Source of the DNA: Nitrospirota bacterium
GTDB lineage: Bacteria > Nitrospirota > Thermodesulfovibrionia > Thermodesulfovibrionales > SM23-35
DNA length: 35,012 nt
NCBI GenBank assembly: GCA_040754395.1
Contig: JBFMCL010000004.1
Coordinates: forward strand, 1 to 35,012
Reading direction: 5' to 3'
Shown here: one piece after another, positions 16,461 through 24,794 of the stretch
Position numbering within the stretch: position 1 is the first letter of the stretch
Layout: each line of letters opens with the position of its first letter
Notes under the pieces: model-generated
Seen by the model: the letters and a program-made list of their open reading frames with translations, nothing else
What the model was told of the DNA's origin: nothing
Databases searched by the model: none
Translations under genes and position numbers: made by a program

Positions 16461-17057
16461 ATGTTAATCGATATGCATGTCCATACCAGCTTTTCTCCCT
16501 GCAGCCTGATGCGGATTCCTCAGGTGATAGCAAAGGCGCGCGAGTCGGGAATCGACGGCATTTGCATTACTGACCATGACACGACAGCCTCAGAATACGA
16601 AATGAGGAAAATAGCCTCCAATGAATCCCTCTGTATCATAATAGGCATTGAGTATACGACCTTTCAAGGAGACTTTCTTGTCTTCGGCCCGACAGGCAAT
16701 ATGCCATCAGACATGGATGCAGAAACCCTTTTAGGCTGGGCCAAGAGGTCGGGAGGTATCTGCATCCCGGCTCATCCTTTCCGCAGAAGCAGGCCGGCTG
16801 ATATCAGCATACTCAAGTCCTGCCATGTTATTGAGAGCCTCAATGGCAGAAATCGCAGATCAGAAAACGACACATGCAGAAACTGGCTTAAGGAATATGG
16901 CAATGGCACCATGGAAATCGGAGGCAGTGATGCACATACGCCTAACGAAATAGGACATGTAGTCACGGTATTCAAGAAAAATATTTATAGCGTTGATGAC
17001 CTGGTCAGAGAACTCGCTTCAGGCAGTTTTTCTCCTATGGAAAGGTTTTCCGGGTAA
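16461..17057 (+). CDS. PHP-domain metal-dependent phosphoesterase
   Basis: A 198-aa PHP domain. The first motif is DMHVHTS (D4, H6, H8) and the second is CITDHDT. PAHPFR and GGSDAHTPNEIG supply further metal ligands, so the trinuclear metal site appears complete. Relatives include histidinol phosphatase and 3',5'-nucleotide phosphatases (TrpH/RnaAM-like); the substrate cannot be chosen. The start MLIDMHVHTS is conserved for such proteins. The frame stays open upstream across the divergent apgM start, but I consider that noncoding. It is followed 30 nt later by a possible small ORF and then mutS. Confidence 0.82.
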   Translation: MLIDMHVHTSFSPCSLMRIPQVIAKARESGIDGICITDHDTTASEYEMRKIASNESLCIIIGIEYTTFQGDFLVFGPTGNMPSDMDAETLLGWAKRSGGICIPAHPFRRSRPADISILKSCHVIESLNGRNRRSENDTCRNWLKEYGNGTMEIGGSDAHTPNEIGHVVTVFKKNIYSVDDLVRELASGSFSPMERFSG

Positions 17058-17087
17058 AATAATTTCCCCGTCTTCTTGGAGTTCAAC

Positions 17088-17192
17088 ATGGATAAGTTTA
17101 CAAAAGAACCGTTATCCCGTCCGGCAGCGTATATCTGCAATTCATTTTTTTCATATAAGAATCCACCTGCCTATTCTGATGCAATGATATGA
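17088..17192 (+). CDS. Possible 34-residue small protein
   Basis: An ATG with GGAG at 6-nt spacing (17078-17081) opens a 34-codon frame, MDKFTKEPLSRPAAYI onwards, ending in TGA. It lies in the 181-bp gap between the PHP gene and mutS, on the same strand. The peptide has one Cys, is not hydrophobic enough for a membrane helix and matches nothing I know. The main support is the good ribosome-binding site; it may equally be chance. Confidence 0.3.
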   Translation: MDKFTKEPLSRPAAYICNSFFSYKNPPAYSDAMI

Positions 17193-17201
17193 ATTTGCAT
17201 A

Positions 17202-17229
17202 TTGCACTTTCCATACCTGATGGTATTAA
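17202..17229 (+). promoter_or_regulatory. Candidate mutS promoter close to the start codon
   Basis: TTGCAC (17202-17207) and TATTAA (17224-17229) are 16 bp apart and end nine bases before the mutS ATG. There is no Shine-Dalgarno in the remaining TATTCTGT. This again points to a very short leader. Confidence 0.35.
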
Positions 17230-17238
17230 ATATTCTGT

Positions 17239-19815
17239 ATGTCTGAACTGACCCCTTTGATGAAACAATACCTGAGTATCAAAGAAAAACATAAGGATGC
17301 CATTATATTCTTCCGTCTCGGTGATTTTTATGAAATGTTTGGAGAAGATGCAGAAAAGGCTTCTAAAATTCTCCAAATTGCCCTGACAACAAGGGACAGA
17401 TCAAAAGAAAATCCCGTCCCCATGTGCGGTATACCTTATTTCGCTTCAGATTCCTATATATCCAAACTTGTGAAGGCGGGGCACAAGGTTGCGATTTGTG
17501 AGCAAATAGAAGACCCCAAGGAAGCGAAGGGCATCGTAGAGAGAGACATCGTCAGGGTAATTACACCCGGCACCCATCTGCCCGAAAACCCTAAAGAAAA
17601 CTCGTATATTGTCAGCGTTTATCCCTTGGGCAATATGCACGGAGTTGCCGCTGCCGATGTGTCTACTGGAGAATTTGTCATCTTTGAAACTGATGAAAAC
17701 ATTCAGGATGAACTGTACCGTTTTGAGCCGAAAGAGATACTGATGCCACAGAGTATCAGCGATAACATTCATTACAGGGAGTCTCTTAATAATTTTTTTC
17801 TCTCATTCTATGAAGACTGGTATTTCGATTATTCAGAGGCTTACAAGACGCTGCTGAAACACCTCAGGGTTGCTTCCCTTGAAGGATTCGGATGCGACGG
17901 GATGAATTCCGGAATCTCCGCTGCAGGCGCACTCGTCAGTTACCTTGCAGAAACGCAAAAAGAATCCTTCATCCTGAAAAAAATATCTCCTGTAAGAAAT
18001 GACTCCTATATGTTCATGGATGCAACAACCCAGCGAAACCTTGAACTCACCCATAATCTGAAAGACGGTTCATCCGATGCCACTCTCCTGAAGGTGCTTG
18101 ATGAAACGCTGACACCCATGGGAGGAAGATTTTTAAGATCAGCTCTCCTTAAGCCCCTTGTTGATATTCTTGAAATACAAAAGAGACTTGATGCTGTCGA
18201 ATATCTCACTGAAGATTTTGAACTTCTTGAGGAACTCAGAACCCTGCTACGGAATATTCAGGACATGGAAAGACTTTCGGCAAAGATCGATTCGAGGACT
18301 GCAAATGGCAGGGACCTGATAGCGATCAGGACATCTGTGACACATCTACCAAAGATCAGGAAATCACTGGTCTCATCGAAGAATTCATACTTGCAGTCAC
18401 TGGCTTCCGACATTTCTGATTTTACGGAACTCAAGGCATTGATCTCACGCAGCATTGTTGACGCGCCACCGGCAAGCCTGAGAGACGGAGGGATAATCCG
18501 CGATGGGTACAACAAGGATATTGATGAACTGAGAAAAATCTCAAGAAGTGGCAAGGACTTTATTGCCGAAATGGAACACAAAGAAAAACAGAGGACAGGT
18601 ATTTCAAGTCTCAAGGTCGGTTTCAATAAAATCTACGGTTACTATATTGAAGTCACGAAACCGAATCTTCACATGGTTCCCGACAACTACATCAGGAAAC
18701 AGACCCTCGTGGGAGGTGAAAGATTTGCTACCCCTGAACTGAAAGACTTTGAGTCTAAAATTCTCGGTTCCGAGGAGCGGCTGAAAAATCTTGAATACCA
18801 GGTCTATCAGGACATACTCGAAAACATCCAGAACGAATCCTCTGCAATGACAAAAACTGCTTCTGTCATTGCAATTACCGATTTTCTTGCCTCCCTCGCT
18901 GTTGTTGCAAAGAGATACAACTATTGTAAGCCGAGTGTAAATGATTCCGGTATCATTGAAATAACCGACTGCCGTCATCCCGTACTCGAGAAGGTTCTTT
19001 CAGATGAAAGATTCATTCCCAATAGCGTTTCGATGGACACCGGGGATAACCGGCTTCTTATTATCACAGGACCGAACATGGCCGGAAAATCAACTTACAT
19101 GAGGCAGGTGGCACAGATAATGATCATGGCTCAGATAGGATGTTTTGTTCCTGCATCCGGTGCAGTGATCGGAGCCGCAGACAGGATATTTACAAGAATC
19201 GGGGCTTCTGATTTCATCTCAAAAGGACAGAGCACATTCATGGTCGAAATGATCGAGGTTTCCAATATCACACATAATGCAACGGATAAGAGCCTGATTC
19301 TCCTCGATGAAGTGGGAAGAGGCACGAGCACGTTTGACGGCATCAGTATTGCGTGGGCAGTTGCGGAGCATATCCTCAACAGGATAAAAGCCCGTACACT
19401 CTTTGCCACACATTACAACGAACTGACTGAACTGGCGCTTACGAACGACGGAGTGAGAAATTACAATGTGTCCGTGAAAGAATGGGGTGACGAGATCATC
19501 TTTCTCAGAAAAATTGAAAAAGGTCCTGCTGACAAAAGCTATGGCATACAGGTTGCAAGGCTTGCCGGAATTCCCCCATCAATAATAACGCGTGCAAAAG
19601 AGGTTCTGGCAAATCTTGAAAACCAGGAACTCAATGAAGCAGGAAAGCCCCGTTTTGCGGAGAAAAAAGCCAAAAAAGGTACGGTCCAGCTCGATCTTTT
19701 TTCTTCAGTAAATGATTCCGTTATCACCATGCTCAGGAATCTTGAGATAGCACGCATTACACCGGAAGAAGCCTTAGCGAAGCTTATCGAGATCAGAAAA
19801 AAGATCGACCACTAA
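17239..19815 (+). CDS. mutS: DNA mismatch repair protein MutS
   Basis: Recognises base mismatches and small loops and recruits MutL. The N-terminal mismatch-binding domain has the FYEMFGEDA motif (Phe-x-Glu wedge). The connector, core and clamp domains follow. The ATPase domain has Walker A GPNMAGKST (611-619), Walker B LILLDEVGRGTSTFDG (D690/E691) and the ATHYNEL loop. At 858 aa it is a full-length MutS1. The C-terminal tail contains VQLDLFSS, a beta-clamp-binding-like segment common in MutS. It is convergent with purC. No mutL is in the window. Confidence 0.98.
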   Translation: MSELTPLMKQYLSIKEKHKDAIIFFRLGDFYEMFGEDAEKASKILQIALTTRDRSKENPVPMCGIPYFASDSYISKLVKAGHKVAICEQIEDPKEAKGIVERDIVRVITPGTHLPENPKENSYIVSVYPLGNMHGVAAADVSTGEFVIFETDENIQDELYRFEPKEILMPQSISDNIHYRESLNNFFLSFYEDWYFDYSEAYKTLLKHLRVASLEGFGCDGMNSGISAAGALVSYLAETQKESFILKKISPVRNDSYMFMDATTQRNLELTHNLKDGSSDATLLKVLDETLTPMGGRFLRSALLKPLVDILEIQKRLDAVEYLTEDFELLEELRTLLRNIQDMERLSAKIDSRTANGRDLIAIRTSVTHLPKIRKSLVSSKNSYLQSLASDISDFTELKALISRSIVDAPPASLRDGGIIRDGYNKDIDELRKISRSGKDFIAEMEHKEKQRTGISSLKVGFNKIYGYYIEVTKPNLHMVPDNYIRKQTLVGGERFATPELKDFESKILGSEERLKNLEYQVYQDILENIQNESSAMTKTASVIAITDFLASLAVVAKRYNYCKPSVNDSGIIEITDCRHPVLEKVLSDERFIPNSVSMDTGDNRLLIITGPNMAGKSTYMRQVAQIMIMAQIGCFVPASGAVIGAADRIFTRIGASDFISKGQSTFMVEMIEVSNITHNATDKSLILLDEVGRGTSTFDGISIAWAVAEHILNRIKARTLFATHYNELTELALTNDGVRNYNVSVKEWGDEIIFLRKIEKGPADKSYGIQVARLAGIPPSIITRAKEVLANLENQELNEAGKPRFAEKKAKKGTVQLDLFSSVNDSVITMLRNLEIARITPEEALAKLIEIRKKIDH

Positions 19816-19839
19816 TACAATTCTTACCAATCCCCGGCA

Positions 19840-20724
19840 TTACTCCCTGCCTGCCAGGATTCTCAGAATATCCTTATAACGTTCAGCTGTTTTGTGTATG
19901 ACCTCCTCGGGCAGAGAAGGTCCCGGATATGTCCTGTCCCAGTCGAGCGTAAGCAGATAGTCCCTGACGATCTGCTTGTCATAGCTTTCCTGACTTTTTC
20001 CTGGCTGATAGTCAATTGCAGACCAGAAACGTGAAGAATCAGGCGTCAGAATCTCATCTATCAGTATCATAGTATTTTGAAAAAGGCCGAACTCGAATTT
20101 TGTATCTGCGATGATTATTCCCTTTTTTTCAGCAATATCGCGAGCCTTCGAATATATCCCGAGGCTCGCATTCATGAGTTTTTCCGCCATCTCACTTCCG
20201 ACAATCCTCCGGACATCATCATAGGTGATATTGATGTCGTGTCCCTCCTCTTCCTTCGTGCTCGGGGTAAATATGGGGACAGGGAGTCTTGAAGATTCGA
20301 TCAGCCCGTCCGGCAGTCTGATCCCGCAGACGGCTCCATTCTTTTTATATTCCTTCCAGCCACTGCCTGAAAGATATCCTCTTACCACACATTCAACCGG
20401 CAATGGGTTTGTCTTCTTGACTATCATGCTTCTTCCCTCAAGTTCCCCGGCATACTTATGCAAAGATAAAGGAAAGTCCCTTACATCAACCGCTTCAACG
20501 TGATGCTGAATGATGGTTTCCATGTGCTGGAACCAGAAGACGGATATCTGCGTCAGAACCCTGCCCTTTCCCGGAATCCCGCTCGGCAGCACAACATCGA
20601 ATGCCGATATCCTGTCGGTTGCGACAAGGAGAAGATGCTCACCAAGATCGTAGATATCCCTCACTTTTCCTCTTTTTAAAAGCTGAATATCCTGAAAGTC
20701 TGTAGTTAAGAGTATTTTTTCCAT
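19840..20724 (-). CDS. purC: Phosphoribosylaminoimidazole-succinocarboxamide synthase
   Basis: SAICAR synthase of de novo purine synthesis, joining CAIR and aspartate with [14 protein letters not shown] starts the ATP-binding lobe; [31 protein letters not shown] and DTKFEFG are family signatures. The ATG at 20724 ([10 protein letters not shown]) gives 294 aa, the usual single-domain length, and has GAGGGG five nt upstream. A TTG at 20748 would extend through that site and is unlikely. No other pur gene is adjacent. A good sigma-70 promoter lies directly upstream. Confidence 0.96.
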   Translation of the reverse strand: MEKILLTTDFQDIQLLKRGKVRDIYDLGEHLLLVATDRISAFDVVLPSGIPGKGRVLTQISVFWFQHMETIIQHHVEAVDVRDFPLSLHKYAGELEGRSMIVKKTNPLPVECVVRGYLSGSGWKEYKKNGAVCGIRLPDGLIESSRLPVPIFTPSTKEEEGHDINITYDDVRRIVGSEMAEKLMNASLGIYSKARDIAEKKGIIIADTKFEFGLFQNTMILIDEILTPDSSRFWSAIDYQPGKSQESYDKQIVRDYLLTLDWDRTYPGPSLPEEVIHKTAERYKDILRILAGRE

Positions 20725-20758
20725 GCAATCCCCTCGTTGTAGATTCAATAAGTCGGAA

Positions 20759-20788
20759 ATTGTATCTCCATTGTCAAGTAACTGTCAA
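20759..20788 (-). promoter_or_regulatory. purC sigma-70 promoter
   Basis: On the minus strand, consensus TTGACA (20783-20788), an 18-bp spacer and TACAAT (20759-20764) give a start about 28 nt before the purC ATG. This is one of the best housekeeping promoters in the window. Confidence 0.65.
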
Positions 20789-20789
20789 G
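20772..20789. repeat. Direct repeat TGTCAAG with 11-bp period
   Basis: TGTCAAG occurs at 20772-20778 and again at 20783-20789, one helical turn apart. It sits about 100 bp before the start site predicted from the sigma-54 motif at 20854-20869, the usual place for an activator site. It also overlaps the purC -35 and spacer. Tandem half-sites with this period are typical of response-regulator binding, but the repeat may only reflect the purC -35 sequence. Confidence 0.4.
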
Positions 20790-20853
20790 GGAATATTATC
20801 ATAATTATATAAAAAGCTGAAAGGATGCATACATGTGGACAAAAATGATATTT

Positions 20854-20869
20854 TGGCATATTTATTGCT
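20854..20869 (+). promoter_or_regulatory. Sigma-54 (RpoN) promoter for the tusA-binding protein-kinase-regulator operon
   Basis: The sequence TGGCATATTTATTGCT matches the RpoN consensus TGGCAYRNNNNTTGCW at every specified position. GG (20855-20856) and GC (20867-20868) are exactly 10 bp apart. Transcription would start near 20880, leaving a roughly 80-nt AT-rich leader before the GGAGG of the first gene. It is the only match of this quality I found in the intergenic regions. Confidence 0.65.
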
Positions 20870-20962
20870 TAGAATTACTTCATGTGATTTCGTATAAATA
20901 TGCATTAAATTTTATAAAATTGTATAAAATAAAAAAATATATTCATATTTTGGAGGTTAAAC

Positions 20963-21187
20963 ATGCCCGTCGTATTACTTGATGCGCAGGGGTTAAAGTG
21001 CCCCCAACCGACAATTCAGATGACAATAAAGGCGTTGAAACTAAAGAAGGGCGAGGTGCTTGAGGTTGTCGCAGACTGCTCGACATTCGAAAATGATGTC
21101 AAGAACTGGTGCCGACGCAATAACAAGACTCTCTTATGGATTAAAGACGAGGGAGAAGGTGTGAAAAGGTGCCAAGTACAGTTCTAA
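20963..21187 (+). CDS. TusA/SirA-like sulfur carrier protein
   Basis: A 74-aa protein with the TusA-family core DAQGLKCPQP, whose Cys13 in CPxP would carry persulfide sulfur. The family relays sulfur for tRNA thiolation, molybdenum cofactor synthesis or dissimilatory sulfur metabolism, and some members act with membrane proteins. Compared with TusA, the C-terminal half is unusual (NDVKNWCRRNNKTLLWI) and has a second Cys. A perfect GGAGG lies 7-8 nt before the ATG. The next gene's GTG start overlaps its end by 19 nt, so it is coupled to a binding-protein/kinase system rather than to tRNA genes. The exact role is uncertain. Confidence 0.82.
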   Translation: MPVVLLDAQGLKCPQPTIQMTIKALKLKKGEVLEVVADCSTFENDVKNWCRRNNKTLLWIKDEGEGVKRCQVQF

Positions 21188-22497
21188 AAAGCGACGCTTC
21201 TATTCCAGAAAACCATGTGAACAGAAATACCCTCGCCGTATTGTTTTCCAAAGTGTTCCTTATCGTGCGCAGTCCCCTGAATATCCTGATTTTCCTCTGT
21301 TCGCTCATGTCGCTTTTCCCGGAGAATATTCGTGCAGAATCCATCCATGTCGGCATGTCTGCTGCATTCAAGGGCGCAACAGGCGGGCTTGGGAATGAAT
21401 TATACAGAGGATCAATGGCTTATATTGAGCACATCAACAGATCAGGTGGCGTCAATGGGAAAAAAATAATAATAACTGCATATGATGACGGATATAATCC
21501 CATCCCGTGTATAGAAAATACAATTCGTCTGATAGAAAATGATAACGTCTTTCTCCTTTTTGATTATGTCGGCACACCTACAGTAACAAGAATACTGCCT
21601 ATCCTGAAAAGCTATAGTGACAGACATATCTACCTCTTTTTTCCGTTTACAGGAGCGCAACCTCACAGACAATACCCTTATGATGCCTTTGTTTTTAATC
21701 TGCGCGCGTCGTACCATCAGGAAACTGAAGGCCTTGTCAACAATCTGGTAAAAGTAGGAATAAAAAAAATCGCTGTATTCTATCAGGCAGATGCATACGG
21801 AAGGAGCGGATGGAACGGTGTCCGAATGACCCTGGCAAAATATGGTCTAAAAATTGTCGGTGAAGCGACATATAAGCGCGGGACAAAGTACTCCGAAAGC
21901 CTCAAGCAACAGGTGGATATACTCAAAAAGTCAGGAGCTGATGTAGTGATATCGATCGGCGCTTACGCTGCCTGTGCTGCGTTCATTCGAGATTCAAGGA
22001 ATGCCGGATGGGATGTGCCCATTGCCAATGTATCTTTCGTCGGCAGCGAGTTCATGATCAATCTCCTTCTCAGGGAAGGGAAAGCAAAAGGAAAGGATTA
22101 CACCTTCAATCTTCTGAACTCACAGGTTGTGCCGAGTTACGAAGACCTGTCTCTCCCTGCAGCGAGAGAGTACAGGGAGTTAATGGATAAATACAATCCC
22201 CGTCTTCCTCTTGACATATCTGGAGAAGATTACGTGCCGCTGAAATACAGTTTTGTGGGTTTTGAAGGTTTTCTCAATGCGAAAGTCCTTGTTGAAATAC
22301 TGAAGAGAATGGAAGACAAAATAGAGCAGTCGAGAATAAAAGAAGTTGTTGAGGGAATAAAAAACCTGGATATCGGAATTGATGAGAGAGTTTCTTTCGG
22401 TCCTGAAAAACATCAGGGACTCAACAAGGTCTTTTACACAATATATGAAAACGGGCGTTTTATCCCCATCAGGGACTGGAACAGGTGGCGCAAATGA
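21169..22497 (+). CDS. Type-1 periplasmic (branched-chain amino acid-like) substrate-binding protein
   Basis: Belongs to the Leu/Ile/Val-binding (Peripla_BP_6) fold. Typical segments are IHVGMSAAFKGATGGLGNELYRG, split here around the mature start, then YIEHINRSGGVNGK, FYQADAYGRSGWNG and GADVVISIGAYAACAAFIRD. A hydrophobic segment (about 36-50) followed by RAES gives a Sec-type signal with cleavage near residue 57. The GTG at 21169 has GAGAAGG upstream, but a later GTG (V-R-S-P-L) would give a more ordinary signal peptide, so the start is uncertain. No ABC permease or ATPase genes are near. It overlaps the histidine kinase by 4 nt (ATGA), suggesting it senses a ligand for the kinase. The ligand is unknown. 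Confidence 0.82.
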   Translation: MPSTVLKSDASIPENHVNRNTLAVLFSKVFLIVRSPLNILIFLCSLMSLFPENIRAESIHVGMSAAFKGATGGLGNELYRGSMAYIEHINRSGGVNGKKIIITAYDDGYNPIPCIENTIRLIENDNVFLLFDYVGTPTVTRILPILKSYSDRHIYLFFPFTGAQPHRQYPYDAFVFNLRASYHQETEGLVNNLVKVGIKKIAVFYQADAYGRSGWNGVRMTLAKYGLKIVGEATYKRGTKYSESLKQQVDILKKSGADVVISIGAYAACAAFIRDSRNAGWDVPIANVSFVGSEFMINLLLREGKAKGKDYTFNLLNSQVVPSYEDLSLPAAREYRELMDKYNPRLPLDISGEDYVPLKYSFVGFEGFLNAKVLVEILKRMEDKIEQSRIKEVVEGIKNLDIGIDERVSFGPEKHQGLNKVFYTIYENGRFIPIRDWNRWRK

Positions 22498-24380
22498 TAA
22501 TGTCGAAGCTTTTCAAAAAGACCCTCATCATCATCATAGTCCTTTTTGCCATTATCAGCATTACCATCGCCTTATCATCGGGATGGAATCTTTATAATGA
22601 CCTGATACAGGAATACAAAAGCAAGGGCACAGCGATAGCAAAAAGCATAGCAAATTCAAGCGTCGATACACTCCTGAACAGGGATGCCTCAACAGTGCAG
22701 GCAATGATTGACCAGTTTCTTGAGATAATGGGCGTGTCGTACGTCTTTGTTGTGGATTCGCAGGGAGAGATCATTTCTCATACCTTTGTTCCCAACATAC
22801 CCGAAGAAATATTGGATATCAAAAATGAAAAAACTAAATCGGTGTCAAAGATCCAGGACTTGTATGTTGAAGGAAGAGGAAATTTTATCGACATTTCTTC
22901 TCCGATACTTGAGGGTGCCTTCGGATTCGTACATGTGGGCATGGACAAAGGCATCATTATGTCACAGATGAAATCTGCAATGATCAGGCAGCTGTACCTT
23001 CTTGCCATCATATTTGTCATAAGCATCTTCATCGCGTATATTCTTGTAAACAGAGTTTCGCAACCATTGAACAAACTGACTGAATACTCCAAGAAACTCG
23101 CGTCTCACGACTTTTCGTCCGCGGTTGATATCAAATCCGATGATGAGATAGGACTTTTGGCAGATACCATGAAATCAATGGCTACTGACCTCCATGAGGT
23201 ATTTGACAGATATGAACAGGCCATTAACGACGCAATAGTTGAACTCCAGAATACCCTCGCATATCTTACCGCTGTCATTGACAATATGGCAGACGGGCTC
23301 CTTGTGACTGATACAGACGGCGTGATTACCCATGTCAATCCAGCCCTCTCTTACATGTTTGCACTCAAAGAGACCGACCTCATAGGAAAAAACTGCAGAG
23401 ATATTTTCGGTTCAAATGTCAGTGACCTTGTGAAAAAAACAAGGGGGTTTTCAAACGATATTTATACCTCGGAACTTGTACTTGCCCGTAATAAGATAGG
23501 CAAGGCGGTTGCCACCGGCATACATAAAGATGCATTTGAAGGAGACGATAAGGGAATCGGGTCGGTAATTCTGATACGGGACATCACCTCTGAAAAAGAA
23601 GTCGACCGTATGAAAACGGATTTCATTTCAACGGTATCACATGAATTAAGAACACCTCTGACCTCTGTCCGTGGCTTTACCGAAATTATCAGAAAAAAAC
23701 TCGATGAAGATATTTTCCCCCTGCTTATAGAGGTAAAGAATAAAAAAACGAAGAATTCGATATATCGGGTCAGAGAAAATCTTGAGATTATCCTCTCTGA
23801 AGGAGAAAGACTGACCGCACTGATCAATGATGTGCTTGACATATCAAAACTGGAAGCAGGGAAAGTCGAATGGAAAATAGACAGATTCAGGGTATCCGAT
23901 GTCATTGACCGTGCACTGGTGGCCACTTCAGCCCTTTTTGAACAGAAACATCTCGAGTTCACAAAAGTCATCGAGCAGGATTTGCCAGAGGTTTACGGTG
24001 ACAAGGACAAGCTTATACAGGTTATCATCAATCTCCTCTCCAATGCGGTCAAGTTCACCGACAAGGGATTTGTTCATTGCATTACGAAGAAAGTCGGGAA
24101 TGAACTTATTGTAAGCATTATTGATACGGGTATCGGCATATCGGAGGCGGACAAGGATAAGGTCTTCGAAAAGTTCAGGCAGGCCGGGGATACTTTGACC
24201 GAAAAACCGACTGGGACCGGTCTTGGCCTCTCCATCTGCAAACAAATCATTGAATACCATAGCGGGCGCATATGGGTTGAAAGCGAGCTCGGAAAGGGAA
24301 GCAATTTTTCGTTTACTCTCCCTTTGAATTTGAAAGAAGGTGTGAAGATATATGACCACTCTTTGGTTGTCAAAGAATAA
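22494..24380 (+). CDS. Membrane sensor histidine kinase (HAMP-PAS-HisKA-HATPase)
   Basis: Numbered from the ATG at 22494, which overlaps the previous stop as ATGA and has AGGTGG five nt upstream. TM1 is about 10-28. A periplasmic Cache-like domain (about 30-164; VSYVFVVDSQGEIISHTF) follows, then TM2 at about 166-186, HAMP to about 238 and a PAS domain (about 255-370; DNMADGLLVTDTDG). HisKA has the phosphoacceptor H383 in VSHELRTPLTS. The ATPase domain has N-box INLLSNAVKF, G1 DTGIGIS and G2 GTGLGLS. All catalytic motifs are intact. It lies between a binding protein and a receiver protein, so the periplasmic domain likely contacts the liganded binding protein. A GTG at 22485 is a less likely start. 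Confidence 0.92.
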   Translation: MIMSKLFKKTLIIIIVLFAIISITIALSSGWNLYNDLIQEYKSKGTAIAKSIANSSVDTLLNRDASTVQAMIDQFLEIMGVSYVFVVDSQGEIISHTFVPNIPEEILDIKNEKTKSVSKIQDLYVEGRGNFIDISSPILEGAFGFVHVGMDKGIIMSQMKSAMIRQLYLLAIIFVISIFIAYILVNRVSQPLNKLTEYSKKLASHDFSSAVDIKSDDEIGLLADTMKSMATDLHEVFDRYEQAINDAIVELQNTLAYLTAVIDNMADGLLVTDTDGVITHVNPALSYMFALKETDLIGKNCRDIFGSNVSDLVKKTRGFSNDIYTSELVLARNKIGKAVATGIHKDAFEGDDKGIGSVILIRDITSEKEVDRMKTDFISTVSHELRTPLTSVRGFTEIIRKKLDEDIFPLLIEVKNKKTKNSIYRVRENLEIILSEGERLTALINDVLDISKLEAGKVEWKIDRFRVSDVIDRALVATSALFEQKHLEFTKVIEQDLPEVYGDKDKLIQVIINLLSNAVKFTDKGFVHCITKKVGNELIVSIIDTGIGISEADKDKVFEKFRQAGDTLTEKPTGTGLGLSICKQIIEYHSGRIWVESELGKGSNFSFTLPLNLKEGVKIYDHSLVVKE

Positions 24381-24400
24381 TTTATATTGAGGTTTATGAA

Positions 24401-24784
24401 ATGCCTAAAGTTCTGATAGTTGACGATGATCCCATAATAAGGAATCTTCTTACCCAGATTCTTGAACCATTTGAAGACAGAGGAGTCCGTTTGCTAACAG
24501 CAGAGAACGGTCTTTCCGCAATTGATATCGCGAGAAAGGAAAATCCCGAGATCATTTTTCTCGATGTCATGATGCCCAAGATGAACGGCTTTGAAGTCTG
24601 CAACTTAGTGAAAAACGACGCGGTAATGAGAAAATGCTGTGTCATTATGGTTACTGCAAAAGGACAGGAACTGGACAGACAGAAGGCAACGGGGGTCGGC
24701 GCAGATTTCTACATAACAAAGCCCTTCAATATCTATGAAATAATTACAAAAGTCGGGGAGATTCTGGGCATCGATTCTTTCTGA
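24401..24784 (+). CDS. Stand-alone response regulator receiver (CheY-like)
   Basis: A 127-aa receiver with no output domain. The acidic pair follows LIVDDD, the phosphoacceptor is D55 (FLDVMMP), T85 lies in MVTAKG and the conserved K107 in ITKPF. GAGG lies 8 nt before the ATG and the gene starts 20 nt after the kinase, so it is almost certainly the partner of that kinase. With no DNA-binding domain it must act by protein contact or phosphorelay; it cannot itself drive the RpoN promoter upstream. Convergent with the M16 peptidase gene. Confidence 0.92.
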   Translation: MPKVLIVDDDPIIRNLLTQILEPFEDRGVRLLTAENGLSAIDIARKENPEIIFLDVMMPKMNGFEVCNLVKNDAVMRKCCVIMVTAKGQELDRQKATGVGADFYITKPFNIYEIITKVGEILGIDSF

Positions 24785-24794
24785 CAGGAATTGG

